From Gibbula magus (lineage: Eukaryota; Mollusca; Gastropoda; Trochida; Trochidae): a DNA stretch of 64,000 nt. The DNA lies in assembly GCA_936450465.1 (NCBI GenBank), contig OW388291.1, positions 39,024,873 to 39,088,872 on the forward strand. Direction: 5' to 3'. Both the position numbers and the translations under genes were made by a program. The notes under the pieces are model-generated. The model worked only from the letters and a program-made list of their open reading frames with translations. It was not told the origin of the DNA and ran no database searches. The first letter of the stretch is position 1; every line of letters begins with the position of its first letter. Below are positions 23,313-34,879 of this stretch, piece by piece.

Positions 23313-23979
23313 AGTCACATGTTCGTTGTCTATTTCGGTTTGTGATCTCAATGCACTAACAAGATTTATGTTATAAAATAAATACCAATTGCATTTGGTC
23401 ATTATCCTATTACAAGTACATGAAAGAGAGCTCAATTTCGATTAACGATTATCTAATATAAATCTTCTTCAATTTACCTCAAAGCACATTTTGAAGACAA
23501 ATTACTCAATTACTAATAGATAAGATATTGACAATGTGGCATCTGAGATGAAAGCAGTATTGATAAGAAAATGTCCAATTATTGGTTTTAACATATTTTA
23601 TTTCAGAAAGAAAGGAAAAGGTAGTAGCAAACAAGCTCAATGGGCTTTTTTCAATGCCGCCTCCGAATACGTACATATGTACGATAATTGGACAAAGATT
23701 TTGTAACTATGTTATGGGAAGGATGAGCTTACACACTGACTCCTTTGTTTTATTTGGATGTTCATGTTTCACACTAACTTAATTTTTCTATTGCAATGAA
23801 CGCACAGCGGACGTCACGACGCATACCGGGTGTTAATCACGGTATAGCCGTGAACACCTGATATGAGATTACTTAATTTTGTAAATTTACTTTTGTTCAG
23901 TTTTATCTTTAAAATCCAAGTGATGAAAATGAGCATGTCTCAACACAATCAAATCGCAAGTACTTTAGACGAAATGTGT
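23313..23979. other. Intergenic, no gene recognised
   Basis: There is a CGGTGTT/AACACC-type inverted pair near 23825-23862 and nothing else of note. Confidence 0.4.
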
Positions 23980-24044
23980 GATCGAACCTAGCTGAAACCT
24001 TATGGTTTCTGGTCGAGTGATTAACCATTATACCCCACTTCCGG
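23980..24044 (-). repeat. tRNA-like SINE head
   Basis: On the minus strand, GGGGTATAATGGTTAATCAC resembles a tRNA D-arm/box A, and about 35 bases later GGTTCGATC resembles box B. The anticodon and acceptor stems do not fold as a normal tRNA, so it is a tRNA-derived SINE rather than a gene. Confidence 0.5.
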
Positions 24045-24072
24045 TATCGTTGCTATGGTTTCTTTTATTATA

Positions 24073-24160
24073 AGTGTAGGTGTATTAGCCGACACTTTTT
24101 CTGATATACCTACAATGTTTCTGATATACCTACACTTTTCTAATAAACCTACACTTTTTA
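24073..24160. repeat. Short direct repeats
   Basis: Four imperfect copies of a roughly 20-bp unit (TGATATACCTACACTTTTC and variants) lie between two tRNA-like sequences. Confidence 0.7.
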
Positions 24161-24245
24161 ACAAATGAGAAATCAATGGAGTCGATTTTCTAAATTTCCA
24201 AATCTAAGTGATCTAATATGTATATATGATGAACATATAAGACAC

Positions 24246-24312
24246 CTGGGATCGAACCTGTATCCTGTTGCTTTCTGGCCGAACGAACTAACCACTACAT
24301 CACGAAGCCGGT
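24246..24312 (-). repeat. Second tRNA-like SINE head
   Basis: The minus strand reads GGCTTCGTGATGTAGTGGTT, then box B GGTTCGATCCCAGGTG. It parallels the sequence at 23980-24044, including a GGCCAGAAA / GACCAGAAA anticodon-arm segment. This indicates two related SINE insertions, or a dimer separated by short repeats. Confidence 0.55.
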
Positions 24313-25639
24313 TGAACACCTGTGTTCATGACCAAATGAATAAGGTTTTTATAATGCATGATATAATATCATAATTTCTGTTTTTCTTTTTATATAAGAA
24401 CTGAAAGTTTCTTGTGATTTCTCTAAACGTTGGCCATGTTGACATTAGCAATACAGTTTATGGCGTTAGCTGCACATTTCAGCAAGATGGACGTGCGTCT
24501 GCGTTGACAAATACGTCAGTTGGCCATATCAATTAGATTTCGAGCCCCAAACATGGTTAACCATTCAACGCATCACGTGCTGAGCATGTAACTCAAATGT
24601 ATATGAACCGGAGGCCTAGAATACAATAAAGAATTTTGACTTTGAATTTGATTAGCCAATATTGTCACCATAGCGAGGGTGTAATAGCAAATAGATAATT
24701 ATTTCAACTAGTCAATACAATATTTAAGAAAGTTCCATCCACTAAAAGTAACAGTTTATGTCACGGTTGACAGCCTCTGAAATGGCAAAAAGTATCAATA
24801 CAGTGTTGTATCTCTGTGTAAAGTGTTGTCCCTATTGTGGTGATTCTAGAACATGTCGATCGACTTAATTTCATACAAGATTCAGAAGATATAATGATAG
24901 CTTCCATGTAATAGATACAGAAATTTGAAACAGAGAAAGTTCAATGCATCAAATAAACAGAGGCCTAAAGCCCTGCTGCCTGATTCGGACACCTAAATCA
25001 CGACTATCAATGGATTTAATGTCATATTGGGATAGGAAAAATACCATACATTGTAAACTGGTGTCAGCAAAGCTAATAATACAGCAGTCTTACTTTGAAT
25101 AACGTAAATTTCATGAAGTAACCAAATACAATGTTGACGTCATGATCTCCGACGTGGGATTAATTAAATTACACCTTTGACATCATCCTATCGCTCACTC
25201 ATTCAGTTATCTTTTAATAATGGGTTTTTGTATTTTGTACACAACATGAAGATATTTGAATAGAAATTATTTATTTTAAGCTTTCAAAAATAAAGTTGGC
25301 CTTGGCTACATTATTATTAAGGAATGGAGAGTTACGGTAACATTTTAATATGAAATAAACTGAAGTACAAATAATAGTACACACCCTATTACTAACTATT
25401 TTGGGAATATAAAATCAAAGGAAAACATTTCAATGGTTTGTTATATTTGATATCATTCCTGAAAAGTATTCAGACGCACCAATCACAGATTGAATGATTT
25501 ATTTCAACATATCATTTATAAAGTGTTTTAGTCATTGTCGACAGGGGAGGATTTTGAAATTTACGTCTGTATGACCCAGTTAATCAGTCAATATTGGCAA
25601 GAACAGTCTTCGCGTTCAAAAGGTAAGACGTCTAATGTA
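24313..25639. other. Intergenic; possible retroelement tail
   Basis: ACAATAAAGAATTTTGACTT followed by TGAATTTG near 24624 looks like the 3' end of a truncated retroelement (polyA signal plus short tail repeat). No coding region was recognised. Confidence 0.4.
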
Positions 25640-26289
25640 CACAGGCCTTTGGGTTATTGCTTTTCACATAATAAAGCTTGAGATGACCCCCGACGTAGTC
25701 GTTGTTACTTTCAGTTGTTAGGGAGATAACTCTTACTCAATATGTACGACCGTTTCCCCTTAAAATATATTATAAAAAATGTATGTAAAATAACAAAATA
25801 TATGTCTTTAACATAAAACAAATACTATATTTATATGTAATATTATATGAAATACTATTACATACCAAATATCCATTCCTGCTATATTTTTCCTTCACTG
25901 AGAATATTATTTAATGGAAAACATTGTGTCCATTCAACCGTGTTTGGTTATAAGCATGGACCAATCAGAGCGCTCGCTTCGGCCACATCCCCGCGGCCAT
26001 TTGTGTTCACTTGGCTACGTTGAGAGGGAAAACAGCTTTCGGTCGACTTGCAGAAATGGCAATAAAGAAGTGGTAGGTTCCATGAATGGTGATCGATAGG
26101 TAAATCATCCAAGTATATGATAATATAAAGTTTTAATCGATTACACGTCGTGTGAACGTAGCGTGCGGCCTTGAAGGCGAGTGGGGTCGAGCGAAGCATT
26201 TTCTAGACTAATTCTGAAGGCGTTAAAATCGGGGGGTCATCTCAATTTTGTTTTTTTAAAGTGTGAAAAGCAATGACCCAAGGGCTTGT
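25640..26289. mobile_element. Inverted-repeat element carrying promoter-like DNA
   Basis: The arms 25640-25693 and 26230-26289 are imperfect reverse complements, sharing TTGGGT-ATTGCTTTTCACA and GAGATGACCCCC. The interior contains AGGGAGATAACTC near 25720 and a CpG-rich segment at 25960-26080 that contrasts with the AT-rich surroundings. It may be a non-autonomous transposon; target duplications were not identified. Confidence 0.6.
25955..26076 (+). promoter_or_regulatory. CpG-rich promoter/first-exon-like segment
   Basis: GACCAATCAGAGCG contains a perfect CCAAT box. CpG-rich DNA follows, then ATGGCAATAAAGAAGTG next to GTAGGT, a plausible splice donor. This resembles the start of a housekeeping gene. 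No downstream exon was identified, so it may be a captured promoter fragment. Confidence 0.3.
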
Positions 26290-26342
26290 GCTAATGACGT
26301 CATCGGAAATAAGTTGACAATAATTCTGGATTCACGCTGTGG

Positions 26343-26900
26343 TATGGGGTGGTCCTATTGAACACCAGCTGCAGCTAACCCCTCGCCTCTTCGTTTGTAC
26401 AACCTAACTTTACCGTCAGCATGGAAGAGGTCATATCGACTGCCATCACTGAAGATGACTTATGACGAATCCATGCTAACGTCTCACTGATCTCCGCTAA
26501 AGAATGTGTCTGGGTCAAGGTCATCGCACAAAATGGTCGATACGTGCGGATATCAGCAACCCGAAGTAGTCTCATCACAGTATTCTTGCTGGCATATCGA
26601 CGTCGTTGACGTTATGTTGGGGAACCTGTTGCGCATATGAAGCGTGAGCATGTGCCGATCTTCAACGGGTGTTGTGACTCTCGCTCTTCCTGTTTCGACG
26701 GTCGGACGTCTGGCCAGTGTGGCTAACACGACGAAAAAGTCAGATGATGGTCCCTTTGGTGCAAATAAACGTTCTTACAAAATGGGTGATCGACGTCGCC
26801 ACTTTCGACATTTCATTGACTCTCTTTCGCCCTGCTGCTTTTAGATGTGAAATTTTATGTATGAGTTTTTCGGTTACCCGATTATTGACTGATCTTATCG
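26343..26900 (-). pseudogene. Degenerate Tc1-like transposase relic
   Basis: Read on the minus strand in several frames, the sequence gives RARVTTPVEDRHMLTLHMRN, like the linker of Tc1 transposases, and further on VIFSDGSRYDLFHADGKVRL, the first catalytic Asp block. The order and spacing match Tc1. There are multiple frameshifts and a stop, and the second Asp and the Glu block are absent. No terminal repeats were identified. It is an old, non-functional copy. Confidence 0.75.
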
Positions 26901-27206
26901 GATGATTTTTTCAATTATTATTACCATGTCAATTGGACGTTCATATGCAACATTGAAAGTTTTTTTTCGAAAATTACGTCTCGATTATGTTTAAGCAACA
27001 TTCTCCCTTTGGTTTCCAATTTTACACTACGATAATAACATAACTGATCCTCTTTTGTCAAATAACCAGAGAGAACGTGACAATTTTGGGATGTGTACTT
27101 TCTCTTTTACTTCAGTTGTTATCTAACTTATTGTTACATTATTGGATCGTTTAATGCTAACCTATGATACAAAGAGAACCACAATCTATAGGAAATGTTG
27201 TATGTA
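26901..27206. other. Intergenic, no gene recognised
   Basis: AT-rich with no reading frame or repeat of note. Confidence 0.4.
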
Positions 27207-27732
27207 AACTCACGTGCAAAAGAAACGTCCCCATACAAAATACAAGATATTTCAATCGACGGGCGATAAATGCGACTGAAACAGCGTTACATAATGTCTT
27301 CAAAACCGAACAATACTAAATATGAATTTTCAAAACATTATCTATTCGTAACTCTGAGAAACACAAGTTTTAAGAAATGGTTTTGGTTTGTTTTGTGACG
27401 TCCTACAGTAATGACGCGTCAACAAATTTAAATCAAAGAAGGTTATTTATGTCGAGGATATCTTTAAATAATTAAATTTCTACTTTTTCAATGTTTTAAA
27501 CTAAAATTCCAAATATTGTGGGCCAAAAACATCTTTAAAAAGCGATTTTAGCACCCCATGTGTATTTGAACAGATGTAAAAATAAAAGAAGCATACTCTG
27601 AGGTATGAAATTGTGAATACTTCTATACAAAACATGTGGCTACCAAACACATTGAAAATCTATTTTCTCCGACATCAATATTTCATTTTATACTTTTTCA
27701 AAATGTGGGGACGTTTCTTTTGCACGTGAGTT
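27207..27732. mobile_element. Tc1/mariner-type MITE
   Basis: Terminal inverted repeats begin AACTCACGTGCAAAAGAAAC and continue GTCCCCA. They are flanked by TA on both sides (27205-27206 and 27733-27734). The 526-bp element has no transposase. Its interior (for example the segment with GACGCGTCAACAAATTTAAA) is homologous in inverted orientation to the element at 60164-60735. Confidence 0.9.
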
Positions 27733-28699
27733 TATGTATTATATAAAATATTGTTCACTGTACTCAAGCACATAAGTATAGTATTTTATCTTGTGTACTT
27801 TTAAACCTGTAAAAATATACTTGTTTTAAAAATGGACATTTATTTTTAGTCATTAAATTAAATTTAATTTAAATATTTTAATTATAATAAAAAAAATGAC
27901 ACGAAGTGACAAATAGCAATGAAATAATCTGAATGCATCCCTGTTTAAAAGTTAAAAGGTGCTGGCTGAAATATAATCTTGTTCTATGCACACTGTGTTC
28001 ATTGCTAAATCAATATCTGTAAAACTGCCATACCATGTCATGTGTATTTTCTGGTTGATGACACAATACGTTACTTCCTATTCTAGACAAACCCCGTCTC
28101 AAGAAACGTTTAACATCTGTCTTGCTGCAGTCAAAGTCATTTCTCGATTATAATACCCTAGCTATCGCTGAGTTTAAAATGCTCTATTGCCGTATTTTGT
28201 ACTAAAGAGGAAACGTTACAACTTTCTGATCATTAACACAGTGCATTAGGTAGGTTATTTGTAAAACGTTCAGTCGATGACTACATACTACTATTATGTC
28301 CCAGTTGTCACTTTGTAACAAGGCGTTTGATTGGGAGGTCAGTTTGTGTAGGAACCAATGGTTTGAAGCTCAAGAAGAGCCTCTAACGTCTGCAAGGAAA
28401 AAGTGAGAACTTGCTACTCAACTAGAGTTGATGTTGTTTTGTCCGACAGGTTGGTATCGAGGAGGGCTAAGGGATTGGCTCTGTTGTAATTGATTGAAAT
28501 ACACATTTGATGAAAATATCTAATATATCACCGTTGTCTGGACTCTTGCTTTATTATCAAAAGTCTTCTTCTGCGAGAACTTGTAGTATGTAAATCACCC
28601 CTATACTTTGATCCAATATTTATCAAGTGTCGACCTGAAGCAATGTATTACGTTTGAACTCGAAAGTTTAAAGTGAGCATATTCATTCATATACTGATT
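27733..28699. other. AT-rich intergenic DNA
   Basis: An A/T-only tract lies near 27850-27895. No gene is supported. Confidence 0.4.
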
Positions 28700-29560
28700 T
28701 ACTGTTTCAATCAGTATAGATACCTCGGCATTGTCTTATCCCCAAATTTATCTGGGAGCAAGGCTCAAACTACCCTGGCGGCACAAGGAAAAAAGGCTCT
28801 ATTGGCTATATATCGATACCAAAGAAAGTTGAGAGATTTTGCTTACTCTGACATACTTAGGCTGTATGAAAGCATGGGGGTTCCAATAGTATGTTACGTT
28901 GCCGAGGTGTGGGGAACACCAGCAAATAGCAAAACCATAGGAACTGTCCATACATCCTTTCAAAAGCATTTTCTTGGTGTATCCAAGTCAACCCCTACGA
29001 ATATGGTGCTCTGAGAGTGTGAACAAAATCATATTCAGATACTGATGCCGTGCCATTCACCTCCCCTGTCCAGACTGCCACACCAAGCCTATATTATGCT
29101 AAATGTCAACTCAGAAGCAGGAAGAAAAACATGGGCATCAGACCAAGAAAAAATCCTATATAAACTAGGTTTTCATCTGTTTGGATTCAACAAGAAATAG
29201 GTAATACTACCATATTCTTATCAGCTTTTAAACAACGACTTAAGGATACACTAACCCAAGACTGGCACTCCTCCCTCTACTCAAGCAGCAAGTGTTCTAC
29301 CAACAAACATTTTAAATCTATGCTAAACGTCGAAACATATCTGACAATATCCAACGATGAACAATCTTAACATTATATTACAATCAATCGAAAAAACTAC
29401 CCTATACAATTTAAGTAATTTTCTTCTCAAGCTACATTCCTTACTTCAAAGAAATGAAATATAACGCATGCTACATGTATGTATACTCATTCACGAAAAA
29501 CTATGTATCTTTGACCAATGGCTTTATACTGAATAAAATCTGTCTGTCTGTCTATTCATT
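28700..29560 (+). pseudogene. 3' fragment of a non-LTR retrotransposon
   Basis: The frame to 29014 reads YRYLGIVLSPNLSG, then GVPIVCYVAEVWG, matching the block after the catalytic core in LINE reverse transcriptases. Past a stop, a LINE-like tail continues in other frames (about 29230-29350, with QDWHSSLYSSSK). The segment ends with GAATAAAATCTGTCTGTCTG, a polyA signal followed by a (CTGT)n tail. The catalytic core is missing, so this is a 5'-truncated, decayed copy of a different LINE family from those at 15 and 54 kb. Confidence 0.8.
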
Positions 29561-29837
29561 CATTTTTGTATTTGAAGTTATGAAGAAATGATACCAGGAA
29601 ATCCATTTTCTTTGTGGGTGATTGTTGACGGATGTATCAACCATTCATCTAGGTTCGAGCAGATGCATGGCCACCTAAATAAACCATTATTTGCAGTTTG
29701 CTGAATAATTCCCAGCTTTTATGAGGAAAATACGTCAAATAATGCATTAAGTCAGGCGAGAATGCCCCAAGAGACAGAAACAGGTGCCCCTTCGCTGATG
29801 GACCTCTCACTAGGAAACTCAGATAACTGTAAATCAT
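29561..29837. other. Spacer with a small minus-strand ORF
   Basis: ATG on the minus strand near 29840 opens 63 residues (MMIYSYLSFLVRGPSAKGHL at the start) to 29649. It is unrecognised and may be chance. Confidence 0.2.
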
Positions 29838-30080
29838 CACGAATTAATCCTTAACATATCTGTACTTTAACAAGTTTACGAATTAATCCAACAAATCCTT
29901 AGGAGTAGACTTATCAAGGTAAAACCTTTCGATACGATAATACTATACAGTGCAGGTGCTTGATATTAAGCGATCAGTTAATCACGAATTAATGTTTAAC
30001 ACATCTGTCTTTTAACAAATTTACGAAATTATCCCTCAAACCCTTAGGAGTAGAGTTAATACAAGTAAAACCTTCAACCT
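29838..30080 (+). repeat. Direct repeat of about 90 bp
   Basis: CACGAATTAATCCTTAACAT at about 29838 and CACGAATTAATGTTTAACAC at about 29991 begin two diverged copies. Both end in CTTAGGAGTAGA followed by GTAAAACCTT. Copies are about 153 bp apart. Confidence 0.8.
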
Positions 30081-31699
30081 CAATACAACACCTCACATAC
30101 ATACATACAACTTATGATTTACATAATATTAATATCCAATAGATAATGTATGCACTTTTACAAGAAAGAACCAAGGAGACAGCTGAAAGTGAGAGCGATG
30201 AGCGTCGCCCTCATCGGTTGTCTGACAGAGATACAAACATATCTTATCATGGTAACTTAAAGTGATTGTGTCATTTTGGGAAGGCATATATTTATGCATG
30301 ACTTTTATTACTCATCCCTCTTGCTTTTGCAACAATTCCCTGACTAACGTTTGATGCCTAACGTTCTATGTGGAGACAATTTCGTTTATTGAGCGGCAGG
30401 ATGCTGTTAAAAAAGTAGTCTTGACTAAAGCTTCAATGGTCATTTTTAAAATGTTCACATTTAAAAGGGAGTGCATTAGTTGGCTGTTGTCTGTCTTGAT
30501 TTGCAAACTCGACACTCGGGACCGCAAATCAAACGCAGCACGGGATTTTAAACCAAGGTTCAACTTTAGTACTACATTGTATTATATAAAAAATAACCTT
30601 ATTACATGTACCAATTACCTAATATCATATATGGCTCGTAAGCGCGACCCGATGAGATATGAAATAAAATATTTTTATATCATATAATAAAATATTCAGA
30701 TTTAAAATAAAATATGGTTACCATATTGTCATGGTTGTAAGTTTCTCAAGCGAAATACATGTTCAACTCGCCGTGCATTCCTTCAATTCATTCCAAGAGG
30801 ATGATCAGCTGTAGGCAACATATACTAATGTCACTCCAGTGGTTTCATGAGATAAACAGTGACAGTCGACGACATTCCTGAAATCAAGGCAAACAGCAAA
30901 CACTCAGCAAGCAATGTGATTAGGGCGCCCCAGCCTATTAGGTTAATAAACTAATGAGAACATTTATTTGAGTAAACTAGCTGTATAAGCCAGTCACGCT
31001 AAAGTCATATATAGCTTCTCATCAAAGGTTTCACCACGTGTCATCTCGGGCAAGATTTCAATTTCGGAATAGTGTACTTCAACAGTATTGATTCACATTG
31101 GTAACTCCTAAGCTTACTGTCCAGATTATTATGATTATCTCCTTCGAGTTGCTGCAATTTTACTCCTTTTCTAGTTGTTAGATATGGCGAGGTTCACAAT
31201 CAGGGCTCTTATTTTAAAGATTATTAAATGATCATGGGAAATTTTTTGGTTTTCAACATCATGAAATTCATTCTGACACTATGTCACTCAGCTTTGAAAC
31301 GACTCTCTTGTTTTTGCCAAGCAGTATGAATTTAAAAGAACACATGAATCACACATGTTTGTCAGTCCTAAAATGTGATGTGTGGTGCGCTGAAGCATTG
31401 AAGCCATTAAGTGTTGGAACACTCACGTTGATTGTGGATACAAACGAGGTGTTGTGTGAAATGTCGATGTAACGTAACACTTTATCTCAGTCAATATTGA
31501 TTTTACAACATAATGGCGAAGATGTCATGTTTGCAGCATGATTTATGATTAATCAGGAAAATGTTGCTTCTTGATTTATAGAGTTTAAATGGCTGTATGA
31601 ATAGGAAGTTATTAAATGCCTGTTTCAATTCAAGCATGTATCTTGGACTATATCAACACCAAAAACAACATTTGGCCTCTCTTCCAATCAACTATTATT
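30081..31699. other. Intergenic; two weak ORFs
   Basis: 31281-31472 (plus) is a 63-residue ATG frame beginning MSLSFETTLLFLPSSMNL; 30366-30563 (minus) is a 65-residue frame without ATG. Neither is recognised, and no splice or promoter context was found. Confidence 0.3.
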
Positions 31700-31900
31700 A
31701 GTATTTGTTTTAACAATTTCAATAAAGCCAATTGGCCTCCCTCGTTTCATCATGTGTGTTTATTTACATCTTCAATAAAGCCAACAGGCCATTGTTTATC
31801 TACTTACTCCCCCTCATGTTTGTATTGCAAATCCCCATCATTCTCATGCTTTACCTCCATCATGTTTTTATTACAAATCTCCATTGTATACCATTCTCAT
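31700..31900 (+). repeat. Degenerate short tandem repeats
   Basis: CAATAAAGCCAA occurs twice about 51 bp apart. A CTCATGTTTGTATTGCAAAT-type unit recurs as CATCATGTTTTTATTACAAA about 56 bp later. They lead into the hammerhead-bearing segment. Confidence 0.6.
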
Positions 31901-31988
31901 GCATGTTAATCTCCCTGATTGAGTTTCCTCACCATTGTTTTGTTTGCTATATAAATGTACCATATTTTGATATTTCCTTACATTCCAC

Positions 31989-32022
31989 CTGATGAAGGAG
32001 TGAATATGTACTCCGAAACGTC
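31989..32022 (+). ncRNA. Hammerhead ribozyme core
   Basis: CTGATGA (31989-31995) is followed by a stem with GGAG and CTCC arms (31997-32000 and 32011-32014), then GAAAC (32015-32019) and the GTC cleavage triplet (32020-32022). This is the conserved hammerhead order with a minimal stem III, as described for Penelope-like retroelement terminal repeats. Flanking stem I pairing is weak (ACAT upstream and ATGT downstream). A Penelope-like terminal fragment is the likely source; no reverse transcriptase or GIY-YIG frame is nearby. Activity is uncertain. Confidence 0.7.
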
Positions 32023-32334
32023 ATGTATTTTCACATTAAAGAAGTTGTTATCCAGAAAATATTCATGTTCTTATGTATACCACTTCTAAATGCCATTCAA
32101 AGACCTATATCAAAGTAATATTCTTGAAATTAAGCTGAACATAAAAGGCGTTATTAATAATCTATACTGTAAATAAATTAAGTCCTCCCATTATCTGATA
32201 CTTGCGTGGAAATGAGTAATTACAGGTTCAGTGACATGTCTAACTGTAACTAGTTTTATCTTATCATGTTTAGGATTTTTTATTCAAACTCTGTGATATA
32301 TTACAAAACTTTTAATACGTTGACATGACCAGAC
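32023..32334. other. AT-rich spacer
   Basis: The first 50 bases probably belong to the Penelope-like terminal fragment. Nothing else was recognised. Confidence 0.4.
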
Positions 32335-32460
32335 GAATTGAATTTGATTTAGTGTTGAAGAAAACTTTAAGAGTAGGTGGAGGAAGTCAAATGATGTTGA
32401 AGAAAGGTTTAAGAGTAGTAGGAGGAAGTCAAATGATGTTGAAGATGCCAAAGGATGGTG
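32335..32460 (+). repeat. Tandem repeat of about 42 bp
   Basis: A unit reading GTTGAAGAAAGGTTTAAGAG then AGGAGGAAGTCAAATGAT occurs nearly twice and begins a third time. Confidence 0.8.
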
Positions 32461-32552
32461 AAGTTAAAGAAAAGTAGCAATGCAATGTTGACGATTTAGT
32501 CACAGTGTAATGAAGGTGAAAGTTGATGAACGGGTGTCTTGGTTGACCAGAT

Positions 32553-34032
32553 GTCACTCTTGCCTCTCTGTTAGGGGGTCGAGAGATTCGCTCTCCCCGC
32601 TTTCGCGTTCGCGTTCTCGTCCGCAGACTCGCACCTTGTCTACACCTTCGTCTGACATACGTATGTCGCCTTTGAGACTGAAGGTGGGCGGACCCTCCAC
32701 ACCCAAGAGCAAGAACAAGAAGTCCAAGAAGGACAGGTTTGACAAGGTCAACCCTGAGCTCCTTCTCGCGTCCGTCAAGAACATGGTTTTTTCCTTGCTG
32801 GATGCCCGTTTGGGTCCGCTGGCTTTGCCTAGTCTCACCGCTCCCGTGCCTACGCTGGTTCGTGAACCCGATGCGGACTGCGGGTCTCAGGTTTCGCGTC
32901 CCACGTCCTTAAGGGCCTCGGGGTCTGCTACCTCCGCGCGTGCGCCTCACACCCCTTCGCGTCGGGTCACGGTGGGTCTCCCGGCCGGGATTCCTCGCCA
33001 GACTCTGCGGAGCGTGACGTCCGCTTCGTTGATGTGTCGGACCCTCCGTTCATCAATATCGTACCCGATGCGGAGGGCATGGATCTGTCGGAGGATCCCC
33101 CGGTGATCGACTCAGTTGTTATGCTGTCGGAGGTGGCCTCCTTCGAGGAGATACAACTCAGTCGAGTCAGAGTGTCGGGACCTCGTTCGACGGCAGCCAG
33201 GAAGGCTTCCTTTTGTCCTGAGGAGGACTTGGCTGCCACGCGTCTCGCACTTCCGCCGCATAAGCTTCTGGTGGATGCCGCCGAGGATATGGAGCAAACA
33301 GTCTCCTCGGCGTTTCCCGGCCGTGTCCTTCCGTCCTTAGTGGTGCCGGATAGGCGCTGGCGAGTTTTGCCGTTGTACCTGACTCCATTTCAACTCGTTC
33401 CGCCTGCTCTTGATCAGGGTGCGTCTCGGTTGATTGCCCCCGACGCCCCTCATCGCATTACTGACGCGCAAATCACTCACCTTGACAGGGAGGCTCGAAC
33501 AGTGTTAGGGTTGGGCAATAACGTGGCGTTCACCTGTCAGGCGATGCTTGCCTGTGCCAAACAGACTGGAATGGAGTCACGTGACACGGTGCTCTTTAAA
33601 GCATTCGGCAACGTGGCTGCGGACCTGGCGCAGATGATGTTGTCTGCTTCGCGGATTTCTTTGGGCATCACGGTGCTTCGTAGGGACAATTTCCTACACC
33701 GCTCGGGGATTACCGCGGACCAGAAATCTTTTCTCCGGCAGGCCCCGGCCCATTCGGAATCCTTGTTCACGGGTCGGATACCCGAGGTTTTGAGGGCGCG
33801 TCAGGAGGCACAGCAACAGTACCTGACCAAGACAGAGGCAGACTACGCCGAAGTGCCGCTCACCAACTTCTGTCAGGGTCAAGGTCGCGGCAGGGGCCAG
33901 CCTTCGCCTAAGAAAGCTAAAACGGACTTTCGTTGGGGAGGTCGTGGCCGCGGATCCACGGGTCTGTCCCCTAAGTCCCCCCGTGCTGGCTCCGGAGGTC
34001 GTACCCCTCAGAAAGGGAAGCGGAGGAAGTGA
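32553..34032 (+). pseudogene. DIRS ORF1 (gag-like), one frameshift
   Basis: Coding begins before the frame of the 198-residue stretch (32510-33106; Ser/Arg/Lys-rich with CHSCLSVRGSRDS) and shifts by one base around 32960-33000 to the frame that runs to TGA at 34032. The second part contains conserved-looking blocks (VVPDRRWRVLPLYLTPFQ, ITHLDREARTVLGLGNNVAF) and a C-terminal basic Gly/Arg tail (GQGRGRGQPSPKKAKT), expected for a nucleic-acid-binding gag. The codon at 33034 is GTG, so it is not a eukaryotic start. Function as gag is inferred from position and composition. Confidence 0.75.
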
Positions 34033-34179
34033 CTTTTGGTTACCCCCTCCTCTTCCTCCTCCACTCGTTTCGGTGTCGGAGGGTTCGGTTGGGGGTCAGC
34101 TTCGGGACTACGTCAGCAACTGGGTGCAGTTGGGGTTAGACGCATTCGTATGTCGGATTCTGGGTTAGGGGTTCCACAT

Positions 34180-34320
34180 TTCCGTCTCGTCACCTCCGCC
34201 TCTTACCTGTACTCCAACAGAGCGTCCCTTAGCAAAGGATCGGCGCCTATTGACGTTGGAACAGGTGGAGATTTTAATCTCCAAAGGGGCGGTGGAGGGG
34301 CGGTTCAGTCGGACCAGAAC
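34180..34320 (+). pseudogene. DIRS reverse transcriptase N-terminal remnant
   Basis: One frame reads LTLEQVEILISKGAVEGR near 34250, the conserved lead-in to DIRS reverse transcriptases. The core of the domain, including the catalytic Asp pair, is deleted: the sequence jumps directly into the middle of RNase H at about 34320. Confidence 0.7.
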
Positions 34321-34600
34321 CAGCACATCAACGTCCTCGAGTTAGACGCAGTTCGTCTGGCTATTCAGCACTGGCACACACGCTTGCGAGGTCAGTGTCT
34401 GCTAATCCACACAGACAGTTCAGCAGCTGCTTGGTCGATCAACAAGCAGGGGTCAACCAAGGCAGAGTCTCTGCTACACGTGTCGATCCAGCTGTTCGAA
34501 CTGGTGGACGAGGTGGATCTGGACATTCGAGGCAGTCCACATTCCAGGTGCCAAAAACATCTTGGCGGACGCACTGTCGCGACCGGATGCCCCTCCCCCG
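34316..34600 (+). pseudogene. DIRS RNase H, partial and frameshifted
   Basis: HINVLELDAVRLAIQHW carries the catalytic Glu. LLIHTDSSAAAWSINKQGS carries the next Asp. HIPGAKNILADALSRP is the C-terminal block. The first Asp block is lost in the upstream deletion. One extra G near 34530 shifts the frame between the second and third blocks. Confidence 0.85.
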
Positions 34601-34879
34601 ACGGAGTGGCAACTGAATCCGGTGGTTTTCAAGGGGTTGTGCCTTCAATTCGGCACTCCTCTGATAGACCTGTTCGCGACATGTCTAAACCACCAGTTAC
34701 CGACCTATTTTTCTCCAGTTCCAGACCCGCTCTCGTTAGAGTGGGAGGGGATGGACGCCTATGCTTTTCCGCCGCCGGCCATCCTCTCCAAGGTTGTAGC
34801 CAAGATAGGGACAACTCGGGTCCTTCGTCTTCTTCTGGTCGCCCCGTGGTGGCCAGCCCAACCGTGGTTCGTTCCTCCG

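Noticed and set aside
32554..32838. 94-residue minus-strand ORF
   Set aside because: It is the shadow of the GC-rich DIRS gag region.
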